DNA of 38,268 nt. Origin: Rhodococcus sp. KRD197 (GTDB lineage Bacteria > Actinomycetota > Actinomycetes > Mycobacteriales > Mycobacteriaceae). This document shows positions 7,677-15,522 of the stretch, piece after piece (the stretch's first letter is position 1; every line of letters starts with the position of its first letter). The translations under genes and the position numbers were made by a program. The notes below the pieces were generated by a model. The model made no database searches and was not told the DNA's origin. It saw nothing but the letters and a program-made list of their open reading frames with translations. Location: NCBI RefSeq assembly GCF_017168235.1, contig NZ_JABFAO010000088.1, positions 1-38,268 on the forward strand, written 5' to 3'.

Positions 7677-8159
7677 ATGGCCGGCAACGGAGTTCAACCA
7701 GGACGCTACACAGCCGAGGTCGACGGCGATTTCGTTGTCTTCCTGATCGGCATGCGACTGAACAAGCTCTGGAAGATCCACAAGTGGATCCACGCGTTCT
7801 TGGCTATGCCACGGATGCTTCGTGAGCTGCAGCAGCACCCCGAGAAGGGACTGCTCGACGCTCGAATATCGTTGGGCGGCCGAACGATCACAGTGGTGCA
7901 GTACTGGCGTAGTTTCGACCAGCTCGAAGCGTTCGCGAAGAATCCGAACGACCCGCATCTGCCGGCGTGGCGGGCGTTCAACAGACGAGTGGGTGCCAAC
8001 GGTGACGTGGGGATCTATCACGAGACCTACCGTGTCGGGGTCGGTCGACACGAGTCGATCTACGCGAACATGCCTGTCATGGGCCTGGCTGCGGCCGGGC
8101 GATCGGTCAAGGTGGGCAAACTCAGCGAGACCGCGCGATCCCGCATCGAGGCGAGCTGA
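7677..8159 (+). CDS. DUF4188 domain protein
   Basis: A 160-residue protein. VDGDFVVFLIGMRLNKLWKIHKW at the N-terminus and VQYWRSFDQLEAFAKNP...HLPAWRAFNRRVG in the middle match the DUF4188 family, which has the dimeric alpha/beta-barrel fold of antibiotic-biosynthesis-type monooxygenases. GIYHETYRV near residue 118 is another conserved piece. No cofactor site is visible. GAAGGGACG precedes the ATG. It ends 6 bases before the convergent winged-helix gene at 8166. Confidence 0.8.
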   Translation: MAGNGVQPGRYTAEVDGDFVVFLIGMRLNKLWKIHKWIHAFLAMPRMLRELQQHPEKGLLDARISLGGRTITVVQYWRSFDQLEAFAKNPNDPHLPAWRAFNRRVGANGDVGIYHETYRVGVGRHESIYANMPVMGLAAAGRSVKVGKLSETARSRIEAS

Positions 8160-8165
8160 CCACAT

Positions 8166-8612
8166 CTACCAGTGCCACGCATTGCCTCCGACGTTCTCGA
8201 TCGTGCGCTGCATGACGCGAATCGCCGTCACGAACTCGGCCTCGCTGATTCCCTGCATCCGTTCCTCGTGCAGCTGTTGCTGAAGATCGAAGGCGCGCTG
8301 GAATTGTTCGAGGCCCGCGTCGGTGGGCTGCAACCGCGAACCGGTTTCGACGAGCCAGCCTTTCGCGGCAGCGGAGGAAATTGCTTCGACGATGGCGTCG
8401 GGGGTGTCGTTGTGACCGATCTTCTCGATGGTTTCGTTGCGGTCGACACCGTCGGCATCAAGGGAAAGCTGTTGTAGTAGCCACCATTCGGGCTGCATGA
8501 GACCTATCTCGCGCAGCGCCCCCTGGGTACGCTCGCGAATGGCTTCACCGGCTCGTGCGGTCCAGAATCCGATCGCTTGACGTTCGGGCGGTTGCATCGG
8601 TTTTGTTGTCAT
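8166..8612 (-). CDS. MarR-like winged-helix transcriptional regulator
   Basis: A 148-residue protein with the helical outline of MarR-type regulators: IGLMQPEWWLLQQLSLDADG at residues 37-56, a helix-turn-helix (NETIEKIGHNDTPDAIVEAI) and a wing (GWLVETGSRLQPTDAG), then a C-terminal dimer helix. Two ATGs are possible, at 8618 and 8612. The latter is preferred because the promoter's -10 element is so close that the predicted transcript would begin at or just before the 8612 ATG, a leaderless message. Its target is unknown. Confidence 0.75.
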   Translation of the reverse strand: MTTKPMQPPERQAIGFWTARAGEAIRERTQGALREIGLMQPEWWLLQQLSLDADGVDRNETIEKIGHNDTPDAIVEAISSAAAKGWLVETGSRLQPTDAGLEQFQRAFDLQQQLHEERMQGISEAEFVTAIRVMQRTIENVGGNAWHW

Positions 8613-8619
8613 GGGCATG

Positions 8620-8650
8620 ACGGTAGAACCTGAACATAGCTCGAGGTCAA
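8620..8650 (-). promoter_or_regulatory. MerR-type promoter with overlong spacer and internal dyad
   Basis: On the minus strand TTGACC (8645-8650) and TACCGT (8620-8625) are separated by 19 bp, the overlong spacing used by MerR/SoxR-family activators. The spacer region holds an imperfect dyad, CCTCGAGCTATGTTCAGG (8629-8646), that resembles SoxR-type sites. It drives the winged-helix gene at 8166-8612. Confidence 0.5.
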
Positions 8651-8685
8651 CACCTTTCTCGATCTGGTCGGAGCCCTGCGTTTCG

Positions 8686-9024
8686 CTACAGATGGATCTG
8701 AATGGTCTCGGCGAGCCGGGCGATGCATTCGTCGTTCCTCTTGTAATGGACCCACGGGCCGATCTTTGTCGGTGTCACCAAGTTGGCCCGGTGTAGGACG
8801 GCCATGTACTGAGACGCTGTCGATTGGGACACGCCTGCTCGCGACTGGATGTGTTTGAGGCACACTCCAACTTCTTCCGCGGGTGCCGACTGAGGCGGGA
8901 AATCGCTTGGGTCCTTGAGCCAGTGCATGATGGCCAGCCGTGCCGGATTGCCGAGCGCAGCGAACACGGCTGACAGCTCACGCTCATCGAGTGGTGTGGT
9001 CACCCGCTCGACTATACCGGCCAT
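8686..9024 (-). CDS. ArsR-family transcriptional repressor
   Basis: A 112-residue winged-helix protein. ERELSAVFAALGNPARLAIMHWL is the classic N-terminal helix of ArsR regulators, followed by the recognition region HIQSRAGVSQSTASQYMAVLHRANLV and the wing KIGPWVHYKRND. There is a single Cys (VCLKH), so a metal site like that of ArsR/SmtB is unlikely. The ATG at 9024 lies at the edge of the first operator repeat; a GTG at 9003 is a possible alternative start. It diverges from the PRISE-like reductase at 9093, which it probably represses together with itself. Confidence 0.82.
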   Translation of the reverse strand: MAGIVERVTTPLDERELSAVFAALGNPARLAIMHWLKDPSDFPPQSAPAEEVGVCLKHIQSRAGVSQSTASQYMAVLHRANLVTPTKIGPWVHYKRNDECIARLAETIQIHL

Positions 9025-9074
9025 CGCAATATCGCGATTTGTGGTTAGATAGCCAAATCGCAATATCGCGATTT
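9023..9074. promoter_or_regulatory. Tandem operator of the ArsR/reductase divergon
   Basis: An 18-bp sequence (ATCGCAATATCGCGATTT) occurs twice as a direct repeat, at 9023-9040 and 9057-9074, 34 bp apart (about three helical turns). The second copy extends to a perfect 7-bp inverted repeat, AAATCGC/GCGATTT (9055-9074). Between them lies GGTTAGAT/ATCTAACC, a possible shared -10 region for both directions. Confidence 0.75.
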
Positions 9075-9092
9075 ACAGATGGAGAGTTCTCG

Positions 9093-10151
9093 ATGAACCA
9101 AACGAAGCGGGTTGCCGTCGTGGTCGGCGCCAGAGGTGTGATCGGCAGCAATCTCGTCCGGCACCTCCAGGGCAGCGGGGACTGGGATGTAGTCGGTGTT
9201 TCCCGACGCGGAGGCGATGATGGACCGGGGCTACGGCATATCTCCGTCGACCTACTCGATGCCGAGGACACTCACCGGAAGTTGTCGCCGCTGACCGACG
9301 TCACCCACATTTTTTACGCCGCATACCAGGACCGGCCCACGTGGACCGAGCTGGTTCATCCGAATGTGGCGATGCTCGTCAATGCTGTTTCAGCCATCGA
9401 AGCGGTGTCGCCAGGTCTCGAGCATGTGAGCCTGATGCAGGGCTACAAGGTGTACGGAGCCCACCTCGGACCGTTCAAAACGCCTGCCCGGGAGAGCGAT
9501 CCACCGCATATGCCTCCCGAGTTCAACGTCGACCAGCAACAATTCTTGGAAACCCGCCAACGTGGCAAAGCGTGGACGTGGTCAGCCATCCGCCCCTCGG
9601 TGGTGTGCGGTTTCGCCCTCGGTAATCCGATGAACCTGGCGCTGGTGATCGCCGTCTACGCCACCCTGTGCAAGAAGCTCGGCGTTCCTTTTCGTTTTCC
9701 AGGTGCGCCCGGTGCCTACACGTCCCTCATCGAGATGACGGACGCCGGGTTGCTGGCCGAAGCCACGGTGTGGGCAGCAACGACACCCGAGTGTGCAAAC
9801 CAAGCATTCAATATCAACAACGGCGATCTCTTCCGCTGGAACGATATGTGGCCGCGGATTGCCTCCTACTTCGAGCTCGCGACTGCGCCTGCGCTACCGA
9901 TGTCGCTGGACGTCGTCATGGCTGACAAGGAGCCGGTGTGGGACGAGATCGTGGCGGAAAACTGTCTGGCCGAGACCCCGTATTCCGATGTGTCGTCCTG
10001 GGCATTCGGCGATTTCGTGTTCGCCTGGGACTACGACGTCATGGCCGACGGTTCCAAAGCGCGTCGCCTCGGCTTTCATCGGTTCGTAGACACCGAGGCA
10101 ATGTTCGTAGACATCTTCGACGACCTGCGAAAGAGAAAAATCATTCCGTGA
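9093..10151 (+). CDS. PRISE-like short-chain dehydrogenase (progesterone 5-beta-reductase/iridoid synthase type)
   Basis: A 352-residue NAD(P)-binding Rossmann protein of the extended SDR class. GARGVIG at 12-18 is the dinucleotide loop. The QGYKVYGAHLGPFKTPARE segment (116-134, Lys119) and the PPEFNVDQQQFL segment (141-152) align with the GxKxYxGPF and NFYYxxED signatures of enzymes that reduce enone double bonds in steroids and iridoids. The tyrosine pair of that second signature is replaced here by Asn145-Val146. The start at 9093 has GGAGAG before it. Upstream in-frame ATGs fall in the operator. The ArsR next door likely regulates it. Confidence 0.8.
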   Translation: MNQTKRVAVVVGARGVIGSNLVRHLQGSGDWDVVGVSRRGGDDGPGLRHISVDLLDAEDTHRKLSPLTDVTHIFYAAYQDRPTWTELVHPNVAMLVNAVSAIEAVSPGLEHVSLMQGYKVYGAHLGPFKTPARESDPPHMPPEFNVDQQQFLETRQRGKAWTWSAIRPSVVCGFALGNPMNLALVIAVYATLCKKLGVPFRFPGAPGAYTSLIEMTDAGLLAEATVWAATTPECANQAFNINNGDLFRWNDMWPRIASYFELATAPALPMSLDVVMADKEPVWDEIVAENCLAETPYSDVSSWAFGDFVFAWDYDVMADGSKARRLGFHRFVDTEAMFVDIFDDLRKRKIIP

Positions 10152-10162
10152 CGTTGCCACCA

Positions 10163-10795
10163 TCAGGGGCGCGCGGAGATCCCGTCGTACATGACCCGTC
10201 TGATGGCGGTGCCCATGCGCTCCTGTGCGGCCGGGTCGGGTTCCCTCAATGCGGCAAGAACCCCCGAGAGAATCATGCCGTTGATGGCGCGGGCAGTGGA
10301 CTCGATGTCGAGATCGGTGCGTAGGTAGCCGATGTCGACGCCGTGTTCGAGGTAGCCGGCAGTCAGTCCTACAGCGGCTTCGTGGAAGTCCAACACGCGT
10401 TCGCGCATGTCGGCGTCGATTCCGGCGGCTTCGAGTACGAGGAAGCGTGCGACTCTGGGATCCGAGCCGAAGACCGAGGTGAGGGCGTCGCCGATTCGTG
10501 CGGTTTGGCGACGGTAGTCGGCCAGGCTGCTCGCTGCCTCGGGGGCGTTTTCGGCCGTCAGTGACGCGACCACTCGCTCGATGAGATCGGTGATGACGTG
10601 GTCGACGATGTCGCGCTTGTTCTCGTAGTACCGGTAGAACGTGCCGTGGCCGATGCCGAGACGTGCGGCGATGTCGGCGATCCCGGTGGCGTGATAGCCG
10701 CGCTCCGTGAAGCACTCGAACGCAGCTTCGACGATTTCCCGTCGTAACTCCTGCTTCTTCCGCTCGGCCCGAGTCCGAGGTGAACCCACTGTCAT
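10163..10795 (-). CDS. TetR-family transcriptional regulator
   Basis: A 210-residue TetR. The N-terminal helix-turn-helix covers REIVEAAFECFTERGYHATG-IADIAARLGIGHGTFYRYYENK (about residues 19-61), and the rest is an all-helical ligand-binding domain. It diverges from the flavoprotein monooxygenase at 10919, with a 29-bp imperfect palindrome in between (10825-10853), so it most likely represses that gene and itself. It ends 11 bases after the convergent PRISE-like gene. Confidence 0.88.
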   Translation of the reverse strand: MTVGSPRTRAERKKQELRREIVEAAFECFTERGYHATGIADIAARLGIGHGTFYRYYENKRDIVDHVITDLIERVVASLTAENAPEAASSLADYRRQTARIGDALTSVFGSDPRVARFLVLEAAGIDADMRERVLDFHEAAVGLTAGYLEHGVDIGYLRTDLDIESTARAINGMILSGVLAALREPDPAAQERMGTAIRRVMYDGISARP

Positions 10796-10824
10796 GGCCC
10801 CAGCCTATTGCACTGGACACAAAA

Positions 10825-10853
10825 CTGACATACCGTTCCGAAAGTGACGTCAG
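10825..10853. promoter_or_regulatory. Candidate TetR operator upstream of the monooxygenase
   Basis: A 29-bp imperfect palindrome is centred at 10839: CTGAC...TTCcGAA...GTCAG, with about 10 of 14 positions paired in each arm. It lies midway between the divergent TetR (start 10795) and monooxygenase (start 10919) genes. Confidence 0.55.
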
Positions 10854-10918
10854 ATACTGGCTCTCGCAGTCTCACGCCGACTGACCGGCACGCTCACCTC
10901 GATCCCTAGGAGATCTTC

Positions 10919-12400
10919 ATGGCCACGGACTATGACGCCATCATCATCGGCGCCGGATTCGGCGGCATGGGCGCCGCAATCCAGCTCAACAGGCTCGGTC
11001 ACCACAACCTGCTCATCCTCGAGCGCGAGTCGGATCTCGGCGGAACCTGGCACGTCAACCGGTACCCGGGACTGGCCGTCGACATCCCCTCGTCCACGTA
11101 CTCCTATTCGTTCGAGCCCAACCCGTACTGGTCGCGGCTCTTCGCGCCGGGTTCGGAGCTGAAGAACTATGCCGATCACGTCGCCGAGAAATACGGTCTG
11201 CGACGGCTCATGCGCTTCGACACCGTCGTCGACGGCGCCGCGTGGGACGAAGACAATGCCCATTGGACCGTGAGGTGCCGCGGCGGTGAGCAGCTGACCG
11301 CGAAGTACCTGGTTACCGCAACCGGGTTCCTGTCCCAGCCGAAGGTGCCCGACATCGACGGCATCGATACCTTTGCCGGCAAGATCATCCACACCACCGA
11401 CTGGGACGACACCTACGACCTGACCGGCAAGCGCGCCGCAATCATCGGCACCGGGGCGACCGCCGTCCAACTCATCCCCGAGGTCGCCGAGAAAGTCGCC
11501 GAACTCACCGTCTACCAGCGCACGCCGATCTGGGTGAGTCCGAAGCCCGACGCCACCATCCCTGCCCTCGTGCAGAAGACCTTTGCAGCACTTCCGTTGA
11601 CGCAGCGAATCGTGCGCCTCATCGGTACGTCCATTCTGGAGATGATGATGGTCTCCGGCGTACTGCACTACAAGCAGTTGCCGCTGGTGAACAAGCTGGG
11701 CGAACTGTGGTGTCGAGCCCATCTCTCGCGGCAGGTGCGGGACCGAGAGCTCCGTCGAAAGTTGACCCCGGACTACTCCTTCGGATGCAAGCGCCCGACC
11801 TTCTCCAACGACTACTACCGCACGTTCACGAAAGACCATGTGAGCCTGCAGACCTCATCGATCGAGAGCGTGGACGCCGAGGGCATCCGCACCGCCGACG
11901 GCACCCGACGCGACATCGACGTGCTGGTGCTGGCCACCGGATTCAACCTCTGGGACGTCAACTTTCCGGCGATCGAGATCATCGGTCGCGGCGGCCGCAA
12001 CCTTGGTACCTGGTGGCGCGAGAACAGATTTCAAGCCTACGAGGGAATCGCGGTTCCGGAATTCCCCAACTTCGTCTCCCTCAACAGTCCGTACTCCTAT
12101 TCGGGGCTGTCGTATTTCACGACGATCGAGTCCCAGATGAGGCACATCGACCGACTGTTCACCGCGATGCAGGACCGTGAGGCAACGGTCTTCGAGGTCA
12201 CCCATCATGCCAACGACGATTTCCTGGAACGGATGACGGCGAAGGTCGGCAACTCGGTTTTCGCTCTCGGCCAATGCGCGACGGCCAACAGCTACTACTT
12301 CAACCAGCACGGCGAGGCGACACTGCTCCGGCCGAGCTCCACGCTCAGCACCTACCGTCAGGCAAGCAGTTTCCCGCTCGACGATTACGACTACGCCTGA
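10919..12400 (+). CDS. Flavin-containing / Baeyer-Villiger-type monooxygenase
   Basis: A 493-residue flavoprotein with two Rossmann motifs, GAGFGG (11-16, FAD) and GTGATA (177-182, NADPH). Between them lies FAGKIIHTTDWD (152-163), which fits the Baeyer-Villiger fingerprint FxGxxxHxxxW(P/D). GGTWHVNRYPG is the usual flavin-pocket loop. Such enzymes insert oxygen next to a carbonyl or oxidise a heteroatom using NADPH and O2. The length fits small class-I members such as EthA/MymA-like proteins. Its substrate is unknown. AGGAGA precedes the ATG and a TetR regulator diverges from it. Confidence 0.9.
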   Translation: MATDYDAIIIGAGFGGMGAAIQLNRLGHHNLLILERESDLGGTWHVNRYPGLAVDIPSSTYSYSFEPNPYWSRLFAPGSELKNYADHVAEKYGLRRLMRFDTVVDGAAWDEDNAHWTVRCRGGEQLTAKYLVTATGFLSQPKVPDIDGIDTFAGKIIHTTDWDDTYDLTGKRAAIIGTGATAVQLIPEVAEKVAELTVYQRTPIWVSPKPDATIPALVQKTFAALPLTQRIVRLIGTSILEMMMVSGVLHYKQLPLVNKLGELWCRAHLSRQVRDRELRRKLTPDYSFGCKRPTFSNDYYRTFTKDHVSLQTSSIESVDAEGIRTADGTRRDIDVLVLATGFNLWDVNFPAIEIIGRGGRNLGTWWRENRFQAYEGIAVPEFPNFVSLNSPYSYSGLSYFTTIESQMRHIDRLFTAMQDREATVFEVTHHANDDFLERMTAKVGNSVFALGQCATANSYYFNQHGEATLLRPSSTLSTYRQASSFPLDDYDYA

Positions 12401-12408
12401 GGAGTGCA

Positions 12409-12437
12409 TTGACATCGCTGACTTTGCGATGCAAAGT
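12409..12437 (+). promoter_or_regulatory. Promoter with overlapping palindromic operator
   Basis: A consensus -35 TTGACA lies at 12409-12414. Just downstream, ACTTTGC-GAT-GCAAAGT (12421-12437) is a perfect 7-bp inverted repeat with a 3-bp spacer, covering the expected spacer and -10 area. The start codon follows 7 bases later. This is a classical repressor layout, and the small winged-helix protein encoded second in the same operon is the likely repressor. Confidence 0.7.
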
Positions 12438-12444
12438 TGTTTGC

Positions 12445-13023
12445 ATGAACTCTGCATCGCCAAGTAAGCCAAGCGCCGACGAGGCCCGGCAGCTCGTCGG
12501 CGACATCGAAACGTGGTCGGATCAGGGACGCAGAATGTCCTCACCGGTGTGGTTTCCGCTGCTGTGTGTGGCTGTCGCCGTGCTTGCTGCCATTCCGGCG
12601 GGCATCGTGCTGGGTGAGAGCTGGAGTGGTCTGTACTGGGCAGTGATGGCACCTGCCTCCGCCGTCGCGTCGGGGTGGTTCTTCGCTACGCGGCGCGTGC
12701 AACCGCCGGTCAAACTAGGTGTCGTCGTCTTGGTCACCGGTGTGGTGATGCTGCTGGCGACGATGACACTCCTGTGGTTCGTGGGCGGCCCTTGGGTTGC
12801 AGTCGGGCCATGGCTCGTGCTCGGTATCGGTCTGGGAATCTTCGCGCTGGCATGGCGGTCGATCACCATTGCTCTAGTCGCGGCTGCGTCCGCAGTGTCC
12901 GCGACCGCAGTTGCACTGGCCGACTTCGACAGCGGATATGCGCTCGTTGCGCTCGTCGTCGGTCTGGTGGCTGCGATTGCAGTCTTCGTCGAACTGATCC
13001 GCACCGACACCGCGCACGTATGA
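12445..13023 (+). CDS. Hypothetical integral membrane protein
   Basis: A 192-residue protein with a 30-residue polar N-terminus (SKPSADEARQLVGDIETWSDQGRRM) and about six hydrophobic segments from residue 35 on. It has no recognisable enzyme motif. It overlaps the next gene by ATGA at 13020-13023, so the membrane protein and the winged-helix regulator are made together. In such actinobacterial pairs the membrane partner's task is not established; it could sense or sequester the regulator or be the regulated cargo. The start is chosen as the ATG after the palindromic operator. Confidence 0.75.
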   Translation: MNSASPSKPSADEARQLVGDIETWSDQGRRMSSPVWFPLLCVAVAVLAAIPAGIVLGESWSGLYWAVMAPASAVASGWFFATRRVQPPVKLGVVVLVTGVVMLLATMTLLWFVGGPWVAVGPWLVLGIGLGIFALAWRSITIALVAAASAVSATAVALADFDSGYALVALVVGLVAAIAVFVELIRTDTAHV

Positions 13024-13328
13024 GCGAGGAACTGCACCCGACCGTCGGGCTCGATGACACAGTGCACCAGCGCACGCGGCTGGGAATCGTGGCGCTGCTC
13101 GACAGTGGAGTGTCGATGGAATTCGGAATACTACGCGACACACTGCATTTGACCGACGGTAACCTCAACCGACACCTCAAGGTGCTCGAGGAGGCCGGCC
13201 TCATCACCACCACCAGGAAGACGGGGAAGGGCCGTCCAAAGACATGGATTGCCATTACCGCCGCGGGTCGCGAGGCTCTGGCCGCCGAGCTCGCCGCACT
13301 GCGTGCGCTGATCGCCGCGGCGGAGTGA
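13020..13328 (+). CDS. Small winged-helix DNA-binding protein
   Basis: A 102-residue protein: VHQRTRLGIVALLDSGVSMEF, then LRDTLHLTDGNLNRHLKVLEEAGLI as the helix-turn-helix and TTTRKTGKGRPKTWIAITAAG as the wing. This is the winged-helix DNA-binding type close to the ArsR/MarR group that is often next to a membrane protein in actinobacteria. Its start overlaps the membrane protein's stop (ATGA). It probably binds the palindrome at 12421-12437 and so represses its own operon. Confidence 0.85.
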   Translation: MSEELHPTVGLDDTVHQRTRLGIVALLDSGVSMEFGILRDTLHLTDGNLNRHLKVLEEAGLITTTRKTGKGRPKTWIAITAAGREALAAELAALRALIAAAE

Positions 13329-13348
13329 CGCGGTCAGCTGGGGGAGTG

Positions 13349-15376
13349 TCAGGCCAGTGGGACGTCGGTGGGTACGGTGACGAAGCTCGGTCGCTGGGGG
13401 TCGAGGACGAGATGTTGTGGGGCCAATTGGGATTCGTTGAGCAGGGGTCGAGGGAGCAGCCCCTTGGGGAAGTTGCCGGCGAAGATGTCCACCCGAAGCC
13501 TGTGTCCTGGTTGGAGTACGGCGTCGGTTGCGGTCAGTCCGACGTCGAGGGTGGTGATCTGGCCGGGGACGGTGGGCAGTCGGTCGTCCAGGGTCAGGAG
13601 GTGGAACGGATCCACGTAGTCGCCACTGGGTAACCGGGTGCTGCGGGCGTCGTCGGTCTTCCGGAGCGATGCTGCGAGCTGTCCCGAGGTGAGTGCGGTG
13701 GAGGTTCCGTCGGGTGCGACGTCGTTGAGTGTCGCGGTCCAGTAGCCGTCGGTGGTGTCGAGCATCGTTTCCAGATGAACGTTGACGGGGCCGGCGATCT
13801 GGGTGGCTGCTCCCACCGGTGCGCTGGTGAATGTCAGTGCGGCGTGTTCGGCGATGCGTGAGTCCTTGCCGCAGGCGTCCAGAAGTGCGGTGATTCCGGC
13901 CAATCCTTGCGCGCTGTCCTGGGAGCACAGCGTCGCCAGTCCCGGAGCGAGGGTCAGCGTGCCGCCGCTCTGGGTGTCGGTTCGAAGGCTACCGTCGTGC
14001 ACCGAATGCGGGCTCGTGCCACTCGGTTCCGGGTCCAGGTACATCCTCTGATAGGTCATGCCGGGACGAGGGAACGACGGCAAGCTCGCCCACGGTCCGC
14101 CTTGCTGTTTGACCGTGACGGGCCCGTAATTGTCGATGCCGTTGTCGATGCCTTTGAGCCAGCGGTCGAACCATGCGCGCTGCAGGACGTCGAGACGTGG
14201 TGGTGCACCCGGTGTTCCGAATTGGGCGGCGGGGTTGAGGTGGTATGTATCGCCCATGATCAGTTGCTTGTGTCCGGGCGGTAGCGGGATCGCGTTGTAC
14301 ATCCGGGGTTGGCTGTTGGTGAAGATGTCGTGCCAGCCTCCGTACAGCATGGTCGGGACGGCGATGTTCTCCGGACGCGCCATGAGATCGGTTCGTATGG
14401 AGGAGCCCTCGGTGAGCAGTGTCTCCAGTCCCGGGGGCACGGTGTCGACCGTTTCGGTGACCAGTGCTGCCATGAGCAGGTCGAAGAACACGGCCGGGTG
14501 CTCGAGCCGGCTCCGTAGCCATTGCTGATCGAAGGTGCCCTGTGCGAGGGATTGCACGTCCGGGACGAGCTTGAGGACGTTGACTGCGGTCAACCACGGC
14601 AGAAGGAACCCGATGCCGACGCCGCCTCCGGGGGCGATGATGTCGCGCAGTAGGTCTCCGCCGGATTCGACGGGAAGAATCGCTTTGAGTGCGGGTGGGT
14701 TGGCCGAGGCTGCTTGGACCTGGTTTACGGCCGAGTAGGAGATGCCCGACATGCCGACGTTGCCGTTGGACCATGGTTGGTGACTGACCCAGTCGATGGT
14801 TTCGACGGTGTCGAGTTGTTCGCGTTCTCCTAGCACGTTCCATACGCCCTGGGAGAAGCCGGTGCCGCGCACGTCGACGACTACCTGGGTGTACCCGTTG
14901 CGCACCAGATCGCCGTCGACTGCGAAGGATCGCAGTGCCCCGCCGGGGATCGCGGACAGCATGTCGCCCAGCCCGCTGAGCGGGGTGCCGCCCAGGTTGA
15001 GGGCGCGGGCGAGCATATCGAGGATCTCGCTGACGCCTGGTGTGTCTATGACCTGTGATGCGATGGCGCCGACAAGCTTGGTGTAGGGCGTCATGTTCAG
15101 TACGACTGGGGTGGGTTCGGCAATGGGTGTGCCCGAATGATCCGCTGGGCGATACACATTCGCTTTGAGGACGGTGCCGTCGGACATGGTGATGGGGACA
15201 TCCCACTCGATGGCGACGCCCGGATGCGTGGGGGGAGCGTCGGCGGTGGCGGTCCACTGCAGCCCAGGATTCCCGCCGTCCGGGGGAAGTGCGGGGAGCG
15301 CGGACGCAGGAGCTGCTATCGACGCCAACAACGTCGCGGCGAGCACACAGGTGAGCACGGAACGTGTTCGTTTCAT
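13349..15376 (-). CDS. Secreted CocE/NonD-family (X-Pro dipeptidyl-peptidase S15-like) hydrolase
   Basis: A 675-residue exported protein. A Sec signal peptide (MKRTRSVLTC...) ends in AAPASA with cleavage expected after residue 26. The alpha/beta-hydrolase domain carries the nucleophile motif GMSGISYS (Ser213) after GNV, the family's VVVDVRGTGFSQG segment near 166-178, a GGWHDIF segment supplying the acidic residue and a YHLNP segment as a candidate histidine region. The C-terminal jelly-roll domain (from about residue 440) is the galactose-binding-like fold of CocE/NonD enzymes. These hydrolyse esters or peptides; substrate unknown. A TTG seven codons upstream is a possible longer start. It diverges from TetR at 15523. 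Confidence 0.85.
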   Translation of the reverse strand: MKRTRSVLTCVLAATLLASIAAPASALPALPPDGGNPGLQWTATADAPPTHPGVAIEWDVPITMSDGTVLKANVYRPADHSGTPIAEPTPVVLNMTPYTKLVGAIASQVIDTPGVSEILDMLARALNLGGTPLSGLGDMLSAIPGGALRSFAVDGDLVRNGYTQVVVDVRGTGFSQGVWNVLGEREQLDTVETIDWVSHQPWSNGNVGMSGISYSAVNQVQAASANPPALKAILPVESGGDLLRDIIAPGGGVGIGFLLPWLTAVNVLKLVPDVQSLAQGTFDQQWLRSRLEHPAVFFDLLMAALVTETVDTVPPGLETLLTEGSSIRTDLMARPENIAVPTMLYGGWHDIFTNSQPRMYNAIPLPPGHKQLIMGDTYHLNPAAQFGTPGAPPRLDVLQRAWFDRWLKGIDNGIDNYGPVTVKQQGGPWASLPSFPRPGMTYQRMYLDPEPSGTSPHSVHDGSLRTDTQSGGTLTLAPGLATLCSQDSAQGLAGITALLDACGKDSRIAEHAALTFTSAPVGAATQIAGPVNVHLETMLDTTDGYWTATLNDVAPDGTSTALTSGQLAASLRKTDDARSTRLPSGDYVDPFHLLTLDDRLPTVPGQITTLDVGLTATDAVLQPGHRLRVDIFAGNFPKGLLPRPLLNESQLAPQHLVLDPQRPSFVTVPTDVPLA

Positions 15377-15466
15377 TCGTTTCCCATCGGTCTCCAAGAG
15401 CGTGTCCCACCTGATCGGCCGCTGGGGCGAGGCGAGAAGCGGAAAAGCTGCGCCGCTGCAGATACC

Positions 15467-15489
15467 TTAGACAGTGTGTCTCGTATAGT
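15467..15489. promoter_or_regulatory. TetR operator/promoter with a matching copy upstream of the AurF-like gene
   Basis: AGACA-GTG-TGTCT (15469-15481) is a perfect inverted repeat immediately upstream of a -10 element TATAGT (15484-15489) for the TetR gene. The 18-bp sequence at 15467-15484 matches the site at 17230-17247 in 14 of 18 positions (TTRGACAGnnTGTCTCRT). Confidence 0.65.
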
Positions 15490-15522
15490 CCAGCATTCGG
15501 GCCGCTGACTATCGTGTTCGCC

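Noticed and set aside
10850..11839. 329-residue minus-strand frame
   Set aside because: Antisense to the flavoprotein monooxygenase; no domain visible.
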